Below, piece after piece: positions 17,423 through 25,208 of a stretch of DNA of 27,272 nucleotides. The stretch comes from Candidatus Bruticola papionis (lineage in GTDB: Bacteria; Vulcanimicrobiota; Xenobia; Xenobiales; Xenobiaceae). Under the pieces are notes generated by a model that was given only the letters and a program-made list of their open reading frames with translations, was not told the DNA's origin and did not search any database. How positions within the stretch are numbered: the stretch's first letter is position 1; the number at the start of each line of letters is the position of its first letter. The stretch is taken from positions 5,791-33,062 of the forward strand of contig DHKB01000035.1 in NCBI GenBank assembly GCA_002407045.1. Reading direction: 5' to 3'. Position numbers and translations under genes: made by a program.

Positions 17423-19204
17423 CTACATTCGTTCAACAGTTTTTAAGCCCAATAAGCTTAAACCCAACTTAAGTACGCGAGCTGTTTCTGAACAAATAGT
17501 CAAACGTGAGCTGCGTATATCAGCTTCAGGAGCCGATAAAACTGGACAATTTTCGTAAAACTTCATATACAAGCCAGATAAAGTGTAAAGGTAATCACAC
17601 AATAAATTGAGTCTCCAACCATCAGCAACTTGGGAGATAATTTCATTAAAGCGAGCTAATTGCAAAAGCAAGCGTCTCTCAGCCGGATGAGAAATTACCA
17701 TATGGCCCAGCTCAAATTCGCCAGCTTTGCGTACGATAGAGCGAATTCTAGCGTAAGCATAGAGCAAGTAAGGAGCGGTATTGCCTTCCATAGCTAACAT
17801 TTTGTCAAAACTGAAAACATAGTCGCTCAGACGATTCTGAGATAAGTCGGCATATTTTACAGCACCGATACCAACAGCTTCAGCAATTTCCTCGATTTCA
17901 GACTCACTAAATTCGCGACCTTGCCCAGTTTGAATATTGCGGCGAGCCATATCTACAGCTTCTTGCAACAAATCGGCCAAATGGATATTGCGCCCAGCTC
18001 TAGTTTTTAAAGGCTTGTTATCCTGTCCCAATACGGAGCCAAAGGGTACATGTTCCAGCTTGGTATGTCCTACCCAACCAGCTATATTGCCAGCCGCAAA
18101 GAACATCTTAAAGTGCAAACTTTGACGCAAATCGGTAGTATAAATAATCCAATCGGCTTTTAGCTCCTGAGTGCGATAACGCAAGCAAGCTAAATCGGTA
18201 GTGGCGTACAAATAAGCGCCATCGGTCTTTTGGATAATTAAAGGCAAAGGCTCGCCTTCAGGATTGGCAAACATAGGAGTACCATCTTCCTTGTACATAA
18301 AGACACAAACGGCACCCTGATTTTTGACAACTTCCATGGGACGACTGCCAGCGGGAAAACGCTTTTGCAAATCGGCCACAACTTCTGGCAACATAGGATT
18401 ATAGAAGCTTTCGCCCACCACATCTTCTCTAGTAAGCAACACATTGAGTCTAGCGTAAAGCTTATAAATATGCTCCAAAGATTTATCTACAATGCAACGC
18501 CATACGCGCAAAGTTTCCGGATCACCCTGGTGTAAGGCCACAACTCTAGCTCGAGAAAGTTCTCTAAAATGCTCATCTTTCTGGGCTAAAGCCTGACTTT
18601 CACGGTAGAGAGCCTCTAAATCGCTAAGATCAGCCTCTTCACAATCGACTTTGGCGTGATCCATAATCCAAGCACAGAGTAAGCCAAACTGAGTTCCCCA
18701 ATCTCCGACATGGTTGTCGCGTCTAACTTCGTATCCCAAATAACCTAAAATACGGCAGACAGCATCACCGATGATAGTACTGCGCAAGTGACCAACATGG
18801 AGTTGCTTGGAAACATTGGGACAAGAATAGTCAACAATGACCTTCTTCGCCTGTTTGTCCTGGGCTTCGCTGATATTTTTCAGCATAGCGCTTAAAACAT
18901 GGTCTTGCAAAGTAATGTTTACAAATCCGGGGCCAGCTACTTCACAGGAGGCAATAATAGGCTCTTGACCATTTTGCTGAGCGATTCTTTTGTCTATTTC
19001 CACAAAGGCTTCAGACAACTGTTGACCAATTTGGCGCGGGTTCATTTTTAAACGCTTAGAAAGTCCCATAGCGGCGTTGCACTGATAATCGCCATGCTTT
19101 TCATCTTTAGTGGGCATAAGTAAAGGCAAAGCGTCCTCTAATCCCAACTTTTCTTTAATGGCTAAGCTTATAATATTTTCTAATTTAGCAGCCAAAGTAA
19201 TCAT
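17423..19204 (-). CDS. argS: Arginyl-tRNA synthetase
   Basis: A class I synthetase of 593 residues that charges tRNA-Arg. The N-terminal Add-1 domain (1-115, with HGDYQCNAAMGLSK) is followed by VDYSCPNVSKQLHVGHLRST, where HVGH (136-139) is the HIGH signature. RRDNHVGDWGTQFG and ATTDLACLRYR follow, then the helical anticodon-binding domain (APYLLYAYARIRSI). A C-terminal Met (KTVERM) is typical. I start at ATG 19204, which has GGAGG eight bases upstream; a longer GTG frame from 19231 has none. No canonical KMSK is seen, as in many ArgS. Confidence 0.97.
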   Translation of the reverse strand: MITLAAKLENIISLAIKEKLGLEDALPLLMPTKDEKHGDYQCNAAMGLSKRLKMNPRQIGQQLSEAFVEIDKRIAQQNGQEPIIASCEVAGPGFVNITLQDHVLSAMLKNISEAQDKQAKKVIVDYSCPNVSKQLHVGHLRSTIIGDAVCRILGYLGYEVRRDNHVGDWGTQFGLLCAWIMDHAKVDCEEADLSDLEALYRESQALAQKDEHFRELSRARVVALHQGDPETLRVWRCIVDKSLEHIYKLYARLNVLLTREDVVGESFYNPMLPEVVADLQKRFPAGSRPMEVVKNQGAVCVFMYKEDGTPMFANPEGEPLPLIIQKTDGAYLYATTDLACLRYRTQELKADWIIYTTDLRQSLHFKMFFAAGNIAGWVGHTKLEHVPFGSVLGQDNKPLKTRAGRNIHLADLLQEAVDMARRNIQTGQGREFSESEIEEIAEAVGIGAVKYADLSQNRLSDYVFSFDKMLAMEGNTAPYLLYAYARIRSIVRKAGEFELGHMVISHPAERRLLLQLARFNEIISQVADGWRLNLLCDYLYTLSGLYMKFYENCPVLSAPEADIRSSRLTICSETARVLKLGLSLLGLKTVERM

Positions 19205-19516
19205 AAAAAATACCTCCAGAGAAATAGACACTCAACAAAAATTACTCAATAAACAGCCCACTTTTCTAAGCTTAGCGCACGCCCTCCTCTTTTAGAAAGG
19301 CAGCAACTCTACTTCTCTTAAAGCAAAGCCTTCAGCCTTATTGTTCCCATAAAAAACGCGCACGTTTAGCTTTTTCTTCTTGATTATGTTTATCTTTATT
19401 GATACACTGAAGGTTCGCGGTACGAATGAAGTAAAGCGTAGCAATTTTTTATTGCAGTCAACAACTAGACAAATTGTAATTTACTTACCAATTGTTTTTA
19501 TGCAAGGATAGCGCCT
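19205..19516. other. Divergent intergenic region argS / MFS exporter
   Basis: About 312 bases with no gene. On the plus strand it holds TTGCAG (19452-19457), 17 bases, TGTAAT (19475-19480), a possible promoter for the exporter. On the minus strand it holds a short AAACG/CGTTT hairpin followed by T (about 19353-19369) in the argS leader. I see no further structure I can defend. Confidence 0.5.
19452..19480 (+). promoter_or_regulatory. Candidate promoter of MFS exporter
   Basis: TTGCAG and TGTAAT are separated by 17 bases and lie 37 bases before the ATG. The -10 has five of six consensus bases, but the -35 only about three, so this is tentative. Confidence 0.35.
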
Positions 19517-20806
19517 ATGAAATTTATCAATGATATGTTTCGTGCTCTGAAGCACCAGAATTATCGTTATTTTTTCACAGGTCAAATATTTTCTCTAATT
19601 GGCATGTGGATGCAAAGCTTGGCTTTATCTTGGCTGATTTTTAGGCTAACTGGCTCTCACCAAGCTCTGGGCTTAGTCAACTTTTGCAACCAATTGCCAG
19701 TACTTTGTTTGGTTGTTTTTGGCGGCATTGTAGCCGACCGTTGTGACAAAAAAGCAATTTTACTGCGCACGCAATCTACTTGTATGTTTTTGGCAGCCGC
19801 TTTGGCAGTATTAACTCTGTATGGTCATCCTCAAGTTTGGCATCTTTACCTTTTTGCTTTCGGTTTTGGTTTAACTCAAGCTTTTGATATGCCAGCCCGC
19901 CAAGCTTTCGTAGTTGAACTTGTAGGCAAAGAGGACTTGCCCAACGCTATCGTACTAAACTCTTCCCTTATTAACGGAGCTCGCTTAATCGGCCCTGCTG
20001 TAGCTGGTATGATTGTCGATTGGGTTGGTGAAGGCTGGTGCTTTGCAGCCAACTCTGCTAGTTATATAGGCGTGCTTTTAGGCTTGATAGCTATTCATAA
20101 CACAAAAAAAGCTATTCCTACTTCAGGGAATCCAATACACAACTTAAAAGAAGGCTTCAATTTTATTATTCACAGTTTCCCGCTGACAATTTTACTTTTC
20201 ATGCTCGGCTCACTCAGTTTATTAGCCAGTGCTCAAGTAGTTATGATGCCAGCTGTAGCCAAAGAAATTTTGCATGGCCAAGCTAACACTATGGGCTATT
20301 TAATGTCGATGTCTGGGATCGGTGCTCTAGTGGGAGCTTTACTTTTGGCCTTAAAAAAATCGATACATGGTATGGAGAAGCTGATTGCCTTTTGCATGAT
20401 CCTATGTGGCGTTTGTTTTATACTTTTTGGCAATTCTACCAATTTAACTTGGTCATTGATCTTGATGCTGCCTGTAGGCTTTAGCATCATGGGACAAATG
20501 GCCTCTTCTAATACGCTAGTACAGAGTTTAGTTCCCGATCAAATGCGCGGCCGCATTATGTCTTTTCACGCCATGATGTTTATGGGCGGCGCTCCTATAG
20601 GTGCTTTACTTTCCGGTCTTAGCGCCGACAAATTGGGCATACCGGCCACTTTTTCTATAGCTGGTCTGTGCATGATTATTATTGGCACAATTTTTTGTTT
20701 CTTGTTGCGCCGTTATCGCATCTTAGCTTCTCGCCAAATTAGTCTCACTGAGCGGATTAACGCTTTGCAAATGAGCAATCGGCGAGTAGGAGACACTTTA
20801 GGTTAA
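19517..20806 (+). CDS. Major facilitator superfamily exporter (EntS/DHA3-like)
   Basis: A 429-residue protein with 10-12 membrane segments spread over its length. It has the MFS signature loop between segments 2 and 3 (GGIVADRCDKKAILL) and a central loop around residue 200. FDMPARQAFVVELVG and NSSLINGARLIGPAVAG are typical of the MFS_3/EntS-like group, which exports small molecules such as siderophores or drugs; the substrate here is unknown. The second half has GRIMSFHAMMFMGGAPIG. AAGGA nine bases upstream supports the ATG. It is a single gene converging on mscL, with no siderophore or regulator gene beside it. Confidence 0.9.
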   Translation: MKFINDMFRALKHQNYRYFFTGQIFSLIGMWMQSLALSWLIFRLTGSHQALGLVNFCNQLPVLCLVVFGGIVADRCDKKAILLRTQSTCMFLAAALAVLTLYGHPQVWHLYLFAFGFGLTQAFDMPARQAFVVELVGKEDLPNAIVLNSSLINGARLIGPAVAGMIVDWVGEGWCFAANSASYIGVLLGLIAIHNTKKAIPTSGNPIHNLKEGFNFIIHSFPLTILLFMLGSLSLLASAQVVMMPAVAKEILHGQANTMGYLMSMSGIGALVGALLLALKKSIHGMEKLIAFCMILCGVCFILFGNSTNLTWSLILMLPVGFSIMGQMASSNTLVQSLVPDQMRGRIMSFHAMMFMGGAPIGALLSGLSADKLGIPATFSIAGLCMIIIGTIFCFLLRRYRILASRQISLTERINALQMSNRRVGDTLG

Positions 20807-20844
20807 ACGCTTTTTTCCCCCCTTAGTAAAAAAAACTACTAGCG

Positions 20845-21369
20845 TTACTTCTTAGCTTCTTCAGCTTCCATATCTGGTTGCATAGCGGTACAGAATTTGC
20901 AACGTTTGGCTTTAATAGGAATTTCGCTCAAGCATTCTGGACATATTTTAACCGTAGGAGAGGCTTTTTCTTTGGCTTCTCTTCTAGCTGTCAACATAGA
21001 GACAATTTTTATTACAATAAATAGACAAAAACCAATAATTAAAAAGTTGATTACTTCATTGATAAAACTACCGTAAGCAATGACCGGAATACCTTTGGCA
21101 CGAACTTGGGCTAGAGGCATACTCATTAGATGTTGCATAGTCTCCAAACCCTCACCAGGATTGAGAAATTTACTAGGATCGGTAATTAAAGGGATATGCA
21201 AATCGGCAAAATTCAGATGTCCCATCAAAGCTCCGATAGGAGGCATCAAAATATCATTAGTTAAAGAAGAAACTATCTTGCCAAAAGCGCCACCGATAAT
21301 AACACCGACAGACATATCCAGAACATTACCTCTGGCGATAAAACTTTTAAATTCGTCAATAAAACCCAT
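20845..21369 (-). CDS. mscL: Large-conductance mechanosensitive channel with C-terminal zinc ribbon
   Basis: A homopentameric channel that opens under membrane tension to release solutes on hypo-osmotic shock. FKSFIARGNVLDMSVGVIIGGAFGKIVSSL is the conserved first segment region, with NDILMPPIGAL after it. The second transmembrane helix is around INFLIIGFCLFIVIKIVSML. Classical MscL ends in a charged helical bundle; here a CX2C-X10-CX2C ribbon (Cys143, 146, 157, 160) follows, then an acidic tail (EAEEAKK). The length is 174 residues against about 140 for MscL without this ribbon. The ribosome site is weak. The channel assignment is certain; metal binding is inferred. Confidence 0.95.
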   Translation of the reverse strand: MGFIDEFKSFIARGNVLDMSVGVIIGGAFGKIVSSLTNDILMPPIGALMGHLNFADLHIPLITDPSKFLNPGEGLETMQHLMSMPLAQVRAKGIPVIAYGSFINEVINFLIIGFCLFIVIKIVSMLTARREAKEKASPTVKICPECLSEIPIKAKRCKFCTAMQPDMEAEEAKK

Positions 21370-21415
21370 TTCGTACGTACCAACTTTTTATTAAATGATA
21401 TTTAAAGGAAAAGGC

Positions 21416-21489
21416 AAAAAAAATACACTCTACCTCCACTTAAACAAAATAGCTAAAGCCATTCAACCTAAGTGAAGGCACAGTGTATT
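21416..21489 (-). terminator. Terminator of the RluE-like gene
   Basis: On the minus strand AATACACT pairs with AGTGTATT, and an inner CACTTA with TAAGTG, separated by an internal loop. Eight T close the structure. The outermost bases (AAAAGGCAA and TTGCCTTTT) can also pair if the A-run bulges. Confidence 0.75.
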
Positions 21490-21503
21490 GCCTTTTGTGA
21501 TTA

Positions 21504-22769
21504 TTAGTGGTTGCTGCGGCGCATTCTGCTACTCCGCATTTTAGAACTTCCGGCCATAATTGCACCAGAAGAAGAGGAAGTAGAAGGACGCCCAGCTCCT
21601 TCTTGCCCACGATAGATACGGAATTGTCCATATCCTTGGGCAGAGCGCCCCTTACCTGAAGCAGGAGAAGCTACAGCTTTAGTCGGCGCTTGAGTGGAAT
21701 TGCGACGCTGTTTGCCAGCACTACTTGTTGCAGAGGAAGAACGTCCAGAAGAAGGCTTGACTCCACGCATGGAAGTACGCCCGCCACGCTGACCACCTTC
21801 ACGACAAGCGAACCCGCCGGAAGGGCGCCCCTTTCCGCGTTTAGTTCGAGCTGAACGGTCGGCACTAGAAGTAGCGCGACTTTTACGCACACTACCAAAG
21901 CTGACCAAACGACGCTTTTCAGCTGGCTCTGCTGCTTTTTCTAAAGTAGACTCCACCCAACGCATTTCCTCATAACGGAAATCACGGCACTGGCCAGGAA
22001 CCATACCTGTCAAAGCTATAGGGCCGAAGCTCCATAATAATAAACGCAAAACTGGATTACCCAAAGAAGCAGAGACTTTGCGAATGGCACGGCTGTTGCC
22101 AGAAAGAGCCCGCAATTCAACCCAAGCGGTAGGAATATTCTTACGTTCTCTAATGGGCACACTGCGCGAAGGCAACTTGGGAGCCGGAATAATTTCAGCT
22201 TCCACGCTATCAGCTCTGCCTCCCTCAATTAAGCAAACTCCCTCATGCCAAGCTTCGATAGCTTCGTCACCAGGGATTCCCTCAGTTTGAATAAGGAAGG
22301 TTCTCAGTTCGGAACAAAGCGGATGGGTAAGAATAGCCCTAAAAGTTGGGTTGTTGGTCAAAATCATCAACCCTTCGGCTTCCTTATCTAAGACATTAAC
22401 CGGCCGGACATCAGGAACCTCGATATAATAATCGAGTTCGCCCTCAGTACGTTCACCAGTAAACTTTACGTCAACTCCGCAAGGCTTCCAAAAAGCTAAA
22501 TAGCGGTACTGTTTCTCCGCTTTTGCACCAGTATCAGCGCGCCTTATGCCGGGCATATCAGCGTAATGGCGACCATTCATACGAAAAGATCGCACGCCAC
22601 GACCCCCGGAGACATTTAAGCGCTCTCCGGAGGTATCGGCTCCATACCGGCCTCTGCGTCTTAAAGATGCGCTCTGACGAGCCCGGCCTTTATCTAACCG
22701 GGCTTCTCCGCCTGTAGCGCTGCGGCCCGCTGCAGACGAGCCGTAGTGGTTACGATTTCTATTTACCAA
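21504..22769 (-). CDS. RluE-like pseudouridine synthase with Arg/Gly/Ser-rich tails
   Basis: A 421-residue RsuA/RluE-family protein. The core (about 88-270) has YLAFWKPCGVDVKFT, VNVLDKEAEGLMILTNN with the catalytic Asp128, IPGDEAIEAWHEGVCL, PIRERKNIPTAWVELR and RKVSASLGNPVLRLLLW. It most resembles RluE, which modifies U2457 of 23S rRNA in E. coli. Odd points: the residue before Leu-Asp, Arg in most relatives, is Val126; and the protein has basic low-complexity tails (about 60 residues N-terminal, about 135 C-terminal), presumably disordered and RNA-binding. The TTG start lies one base after the stop of the acidic protein gene, with GGCAGG as ribosome site, so translation is coupled. A later ATG at 22580 has no ribosome site but would remove the N-terminal tail. 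Confidence 0.85.
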   Translation of the reverse strand: MVNRNRNHYGSSAAGRSATGGEARLDKGRARQSASLRRRGRYGADTSGERLNVSGGRGVRSFRMNGRHYADMPGIRRADTGAKAEKQYRYLAFWKPCGVDVKFTGERTEGELDYYIEVPDVRPVNVLDKEAEGLMILTNNPTFRAILTHPLCSELRTFLIQTEGIPGDEAIEAWHEGVCLIEGGRADSVEAEIIPAPKLPSRSVPIRERKNIPTAWVELRALSGNSRAIRKVSASLGNPVLRLLLWSFGPIALTGMVPGQCRDFRYEEMRWVESTLEKAAEPAEKRRLVSFGSVRKSRATSSADRSARTKRGKGRPSGGFACREGGQRGGRTSMRGVKPSSGRSSSATSSAGKQRRNSTQAPTKAVASPASGKGRSAQGYGQFRIYRGQEGAGRPSTSSSSGAIMAGSSKMRSSRMRRSNH

Positions 22770-22770
22770 A

Positions 22771-23667
22771 TTAACCTGCCGCCGAAGTCGCTATTTCACG
22801 ATCGGCATCAATATAAGTCTGTGCCACGGCCTGCAAGGACTCATCGTCCCAACCGGCAGCGAGGTCACGCAACTTCTCGGCAAAAGCGGCCTTAGGATCT
22901 AAACCGTTAGCACCAGCCCAATTTTGCACGGCATCTTTCATTTCGGAAACGATGGCGCGACGATCTTCGGGCAGATTGCTGATGGCATTATTAATGTAGT
23001 TCTCTGCCATGCTCTGCTTGTCCTGAGCGCCGATTTCTTCTTCGGATTCGGCGATCATAGGCTTGTTCTGACTGTCGTGGATATCTAAGATACCAACGTT
23101 CTGGGCAGGGGTAAACTCAATTTGGTCGACACCCTCGACAGGAGTCAAAGCGGCCAAAGCTTCAGTAGGACGACTCCCATGAATCATGTTAGAAACATAA
23201 TTCTTGGCGGGCTCTAAGCTACGGGCAGGAACATCATTTAAAATTTCTCTGGCGGCCATGGCATCATCGTCCATGCGTTTAAGACGATTGATGTCTTCAG
23301 CCTTGATATTTTCGCCCAACTCATGAGTAGGAACTTCACCTAAAGCGCCATACTGTTCCTGATCATCACGGAACTTGCGCTCTCTGATTTCCTCATCATC
23401 TTCGCCGTAAGAATCTTCTAAAATGTCGCTGAGGCAGCCGGATTGAGCGGCGTTCTTAGTCATCTCATCAGCTTCGGGAGTCTCGTCCGTCTGACCGGTC
23501 AGAGATAACTGAACGTTGTCGCGAACCTCATGCTGGGTGGTCTCGTCCTGTTTCTGAGTGACCTCTTTCTGAGAGCGAACAGTACCGAAACCGATGTGAC
23601 TCAGGTTTCTGGTAGCCTGAGTCTGAAACATACTAGTTGAAGGGTCCAAACCCCGCATTGCGTCCAT
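22771..23667 (-). CDS. Acidic orphan protein coupled to RluE-like gene
   Basis: I do not recognise this 298-residue protein. It has no signal peptide or membrane segment. It is rich in Glu, Asp and Gln, with a probably disordered N-terminal half (NVQLSLTGQTDETPEADEM; GEDDEEIRERKFRDDQEQ) and a helical C-terminal part (QSMAENYINNAISNLPEDRR and AVQNWAGANGLDPKAAF). Only one cysteine is present. GGAGG eight bases upstream supports the ATG. Codons favour CAG, GAC, AAC and CTG, as in highly expressed genes and unlike most neighbours. It forms a two-gene unit with the tailed RluE-like enzyme. The opposite charge to those basic tails suggests, but does not show, an interaction. Confidence 0.8.
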   Translation of the reverse strand: MDAMRGLDPSTSMFQTQATRNLSHIGFGTVRSQKEVTQKQDETTQHEVRDNVQLSLTGQTDETPEADEMTKNAAQSGCLSDILEDSYGEDDEEIRERKFRDDQEQYGALGEVPTHELGENIKAEDINRLKRMDDDAMAAREILNDVPARSLEPAKNYVSNMIHGSRPTEALAALTPVEGVDQIEFTPAQNVGILDIHDSQNKPMIAESEEEIGAQDKQSMAENYINNAISNLPEDRRAIVSEMKDAVQNWAGANGLDPKAAFAEKLRDLAAGWDDESLQAVAQTYIDADREIATSAAG

Positions 23668-23983
23668 GACTAATCCTCCGATGTATAACTATCTACTCTG
23701 GATTGTAAAAACTTTTAAGCAGAAGTGAATAGCTTTTATGTTAAAAAATCAACAACTCCCCAAATAGCACCCTACGAGCCGAGAAAGTTCCTGGTATTTC
23801 TGCACGCAAACGAGAAAATCTTGCTCCATAGACTTCTTGTCTGGATATTTTCTCAGAAAATACCTCAAAGCACTCAGCTAAACGTTTGACGGGAAAGAGC
23901 CTTTTTCTGCAGAAAGCCATCTGGTTCCACGCTAAATTATATGTTAGCGACATTGATATTAAAAATAATCCCAGGAGGCTATC
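23668..23983. other. Divergent intergenic region, acidic orphan / B3/B4 gene
   Basis: About 316 bases with no convincing gene. It contains several TTTCT and AGAAA half-sites, two arranged as perfect inverted repeats (see the regulatory entry). The minus-strand frame across it would start inside the neighbouring gene and has no ribosome site. Confidence 0.5.
23782..23915. promoter_or_regulatory. Candidate operator array: TTTCT/AGAAA inverted repeats
   Basis: TATTTTCT-C-AGAAAATA (23846-23862) and TTTCTGCAGAAA (23904-23915) are perfect inverted repeats whose centres lie about 55 bases apart. Further half-sites occur at 23782 (AGAAA), 23797 (TTTCTGCA, repeating the second site) and 23813 (AGAAAA). 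The cluster lies between two divergent genes and could bind a dimeric regulator. No regulator gene is in the window. Confidence 0.35.
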
Positions 23984-24655
23984 TTGGAAGTCGTTCAAGC
24001 TTATCATCCCTTATTGCAAACTATCATGTTTACTACTGAGTTTCCCCATCCTCTAAAAGAAATGGTTAGCCCAGATTGGCTTAAACATTTGCTCACTCCA
24101 GAGGGAGAAGCTGAACGTCCCCAGGGAGAGCTCCCCTCCAAGGAAGAAATCTTCAAAAGTTATCGTTCTTTACTGCGCTGGGGAGGCTTTAAGCCCAGCG
24201 GACGCAGCAAACCTGCAGCAGAATATCTAGTCAGAGCTGCTGCCAATGGTGAACTGAATTCTATCAATGCCGCCGTAGATGTACTCAACGGCGTATCTTT
24301 ACATGTAGGCTTGCCTATAGGTGTTATCGACTTGGATTTGTGCCATCCCCCACTGCGCATAGATTTAGGCACAGAAGGCGAATCATACATTTTCAATAAG
24401 TCCGGCCAAGAGATGTCTCTAAAGGGGCTTATTGTCATGCGCGACCAAGAAGGCCCCTGTGCCAATCCAGTAAAAGATTCACAACGCACCAAAACCAACG
24501 AAGAAACTAGACGAACCCTCACCATAGTGTGGGGTAATAGAGAGTGTTTAGCTCCGGCACTAATGGCCGTACAATGGCAAAAAGAGTTGCTAGTAAGGCT
24601 CGGAGCTAAAGTTGAAGACGTTACCACTATTTTTGAGCCAGCTCCCGAAGCTTAA
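23984..24655 (+). CDS. B3/B4 tRNA-binding-domain protein
   Basis: A 223-residue stand-alone version of the B3/B4 domain found in the phenylalanyl-tRNA synthetase beta subunit (COG3382-like). Characteristic stretches: KPAAEYLVRAAANGELNSIN, AAVDVLNGVSLHVGLPIGVID, SQRTKTNEETRRTLTIVWG. In PheRS this domain edits misacylated tRNA; the activity of free-standing proteins is not established. The TTG start is unusual but well supported by AGGAGG at the right distance. A small lipoprotein gene follows 96 bases later on the same strand. Domain identity is confident, function inferred. Confidence 0.85.
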   Translation: MEVVQAYHPLLQTIMFTTEFPHPLKEMVSPDWLKHLLTPEGEAERPQGELPSKEEIFKSYRSLLRWGGFKPSGRSKPAAEYLVRAAANGELNSINAAVDVLNGVSLHVGLPIGVIDLDLCHPPLRIDLGTEGESYIFNKSGQEMSLKGLIVMRDQEGPCANPVKDSQRTKTNEETRRTLTIVWGNRECLAPALMAVQWQKELLVRLGAKVEDVTTIFEPAPEA

Positions 24656-24751
24656 CACAAAAAGAAGTGATAGAAATTCACGTAGGGGAAAAAGATCCTT
24701 TTCAAGCGAATTTAACTGTAACTTTGACCGATGCGAGGTGAATAAAATAAT

Positions 24752-25129
24752 ATGCATAAATCGATCCTGCGTTTTGGCCTTATCATTCTGGCAGCAGCAT
24801 TTTTAAGCGGTTGCACAGGCAATGACGACAATAATCCAGGCCGCTACTATTTGGAGAGCAACCGTCCCTGCCCTATTGAGCAAGTAGCCCAAAATTTGCC
24901 TTCCGATATGCTTCCCTCGGAAACTACTGTCAAATTGTACACTTACACTAATGGCCAGCGTCAGTTGCTCAAGACCTCAACTTACGCAGCTAATACCGTT
25001 AACGCTGCCAAAGTATTGCGCGATTTGCCAACCTCTGGCCATTACTATGTAGAGGCCCAGTTAAAAAATTCACTGCGTACCCTAACTTACAAAGCTGAAT
25101 TGCAAGATGCCCAAATAACCTGGCAATAG
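24752..25129 (+). CDS. Small lipoprotein
   Basis: A 125-residue protein whose N-terminus (MHKSILRFGLIILAAAFLSG, then Cys21) is a lipoprotein signal with an LSGC lipobox, so it should be lipid-anchored at a membrane. The mature part is a short beta-rich domain (TTVKLYTYTNGQRQLLKTST, YYVEAQLKNSLRTLTYKAEL), perhaps an immunoglobulin-like or transthyretin-like fold; I do not recognise a family. GAGGTG lies 12 bases before the ATG. The gene is closed by a terminator shared with the convergent amidase gene. Confidence 0.8.
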   Translation: MHKSILRFGLIILAAAFLSGCTGNDDNNPGRYYLESNRPCPIEQVAQNLPSDMLPSETTVKLYTYTNGQRQLLKTSTYAANTVNAAKVLRDLPTSGHYYVEAQLKNSLRTLTYKAELQDAQITWQ

Positions 25130-25145
25130 ATTGCGCCTACTACTA

Positions 25146-25194
25146 AAATATAAAGGCCCCCTCTTCAAAGTGAAAAGAGGGGGCCTTTATATTT
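25146..25194. terminator. Bidirectional terminator, lipoprotein / amidase
   Basis: A 20-bp perfect inverted repeat (25146-25165 and 25175-25194) with a 9-base loop lies between two convergent genes. The flanking T and A runs are interrupted by one A or T, so termination could be less sharp than at neighbouring hairpins. Confidence 0.85.
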
Positions 25195-25208
25195 AGGAAA
25201 CAATCACC

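Noticed and set aside
19405..19430. GTACCGCGA on the minus strand in the argS leader resembles the T-box core, with a small AAACG/CGTTT hairpin and T-run downstream.
   Set aside because: Only part of the conserved T-box element matches, no Stem I or specifier loop could be drawn, and the hairpin has only five base pairs.
20807..20844. Possible terminator between the MFS and mscL genes (AACGC/GCGTT outer stem).
   Set aside because: The stem is broken and the T-runs fall inside the loop, so it does not form a normal intrinsic terminator in either direction.
22771..23667. Acidic orphan protein as a type III secretion gatekeeper or chaperone.
   Set aside because: There is only a vague compositional likeness; no secretion-system gene lies nearby and no family motif is visible.
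23741..24007. An 88-codon minus-strand frame overlapping the start of the B3/B4 gene.
   Set aside because: It has no ribosome site, starts inside the neighbouring gene and covers the inverted repeats; its protein looks like random sequence.
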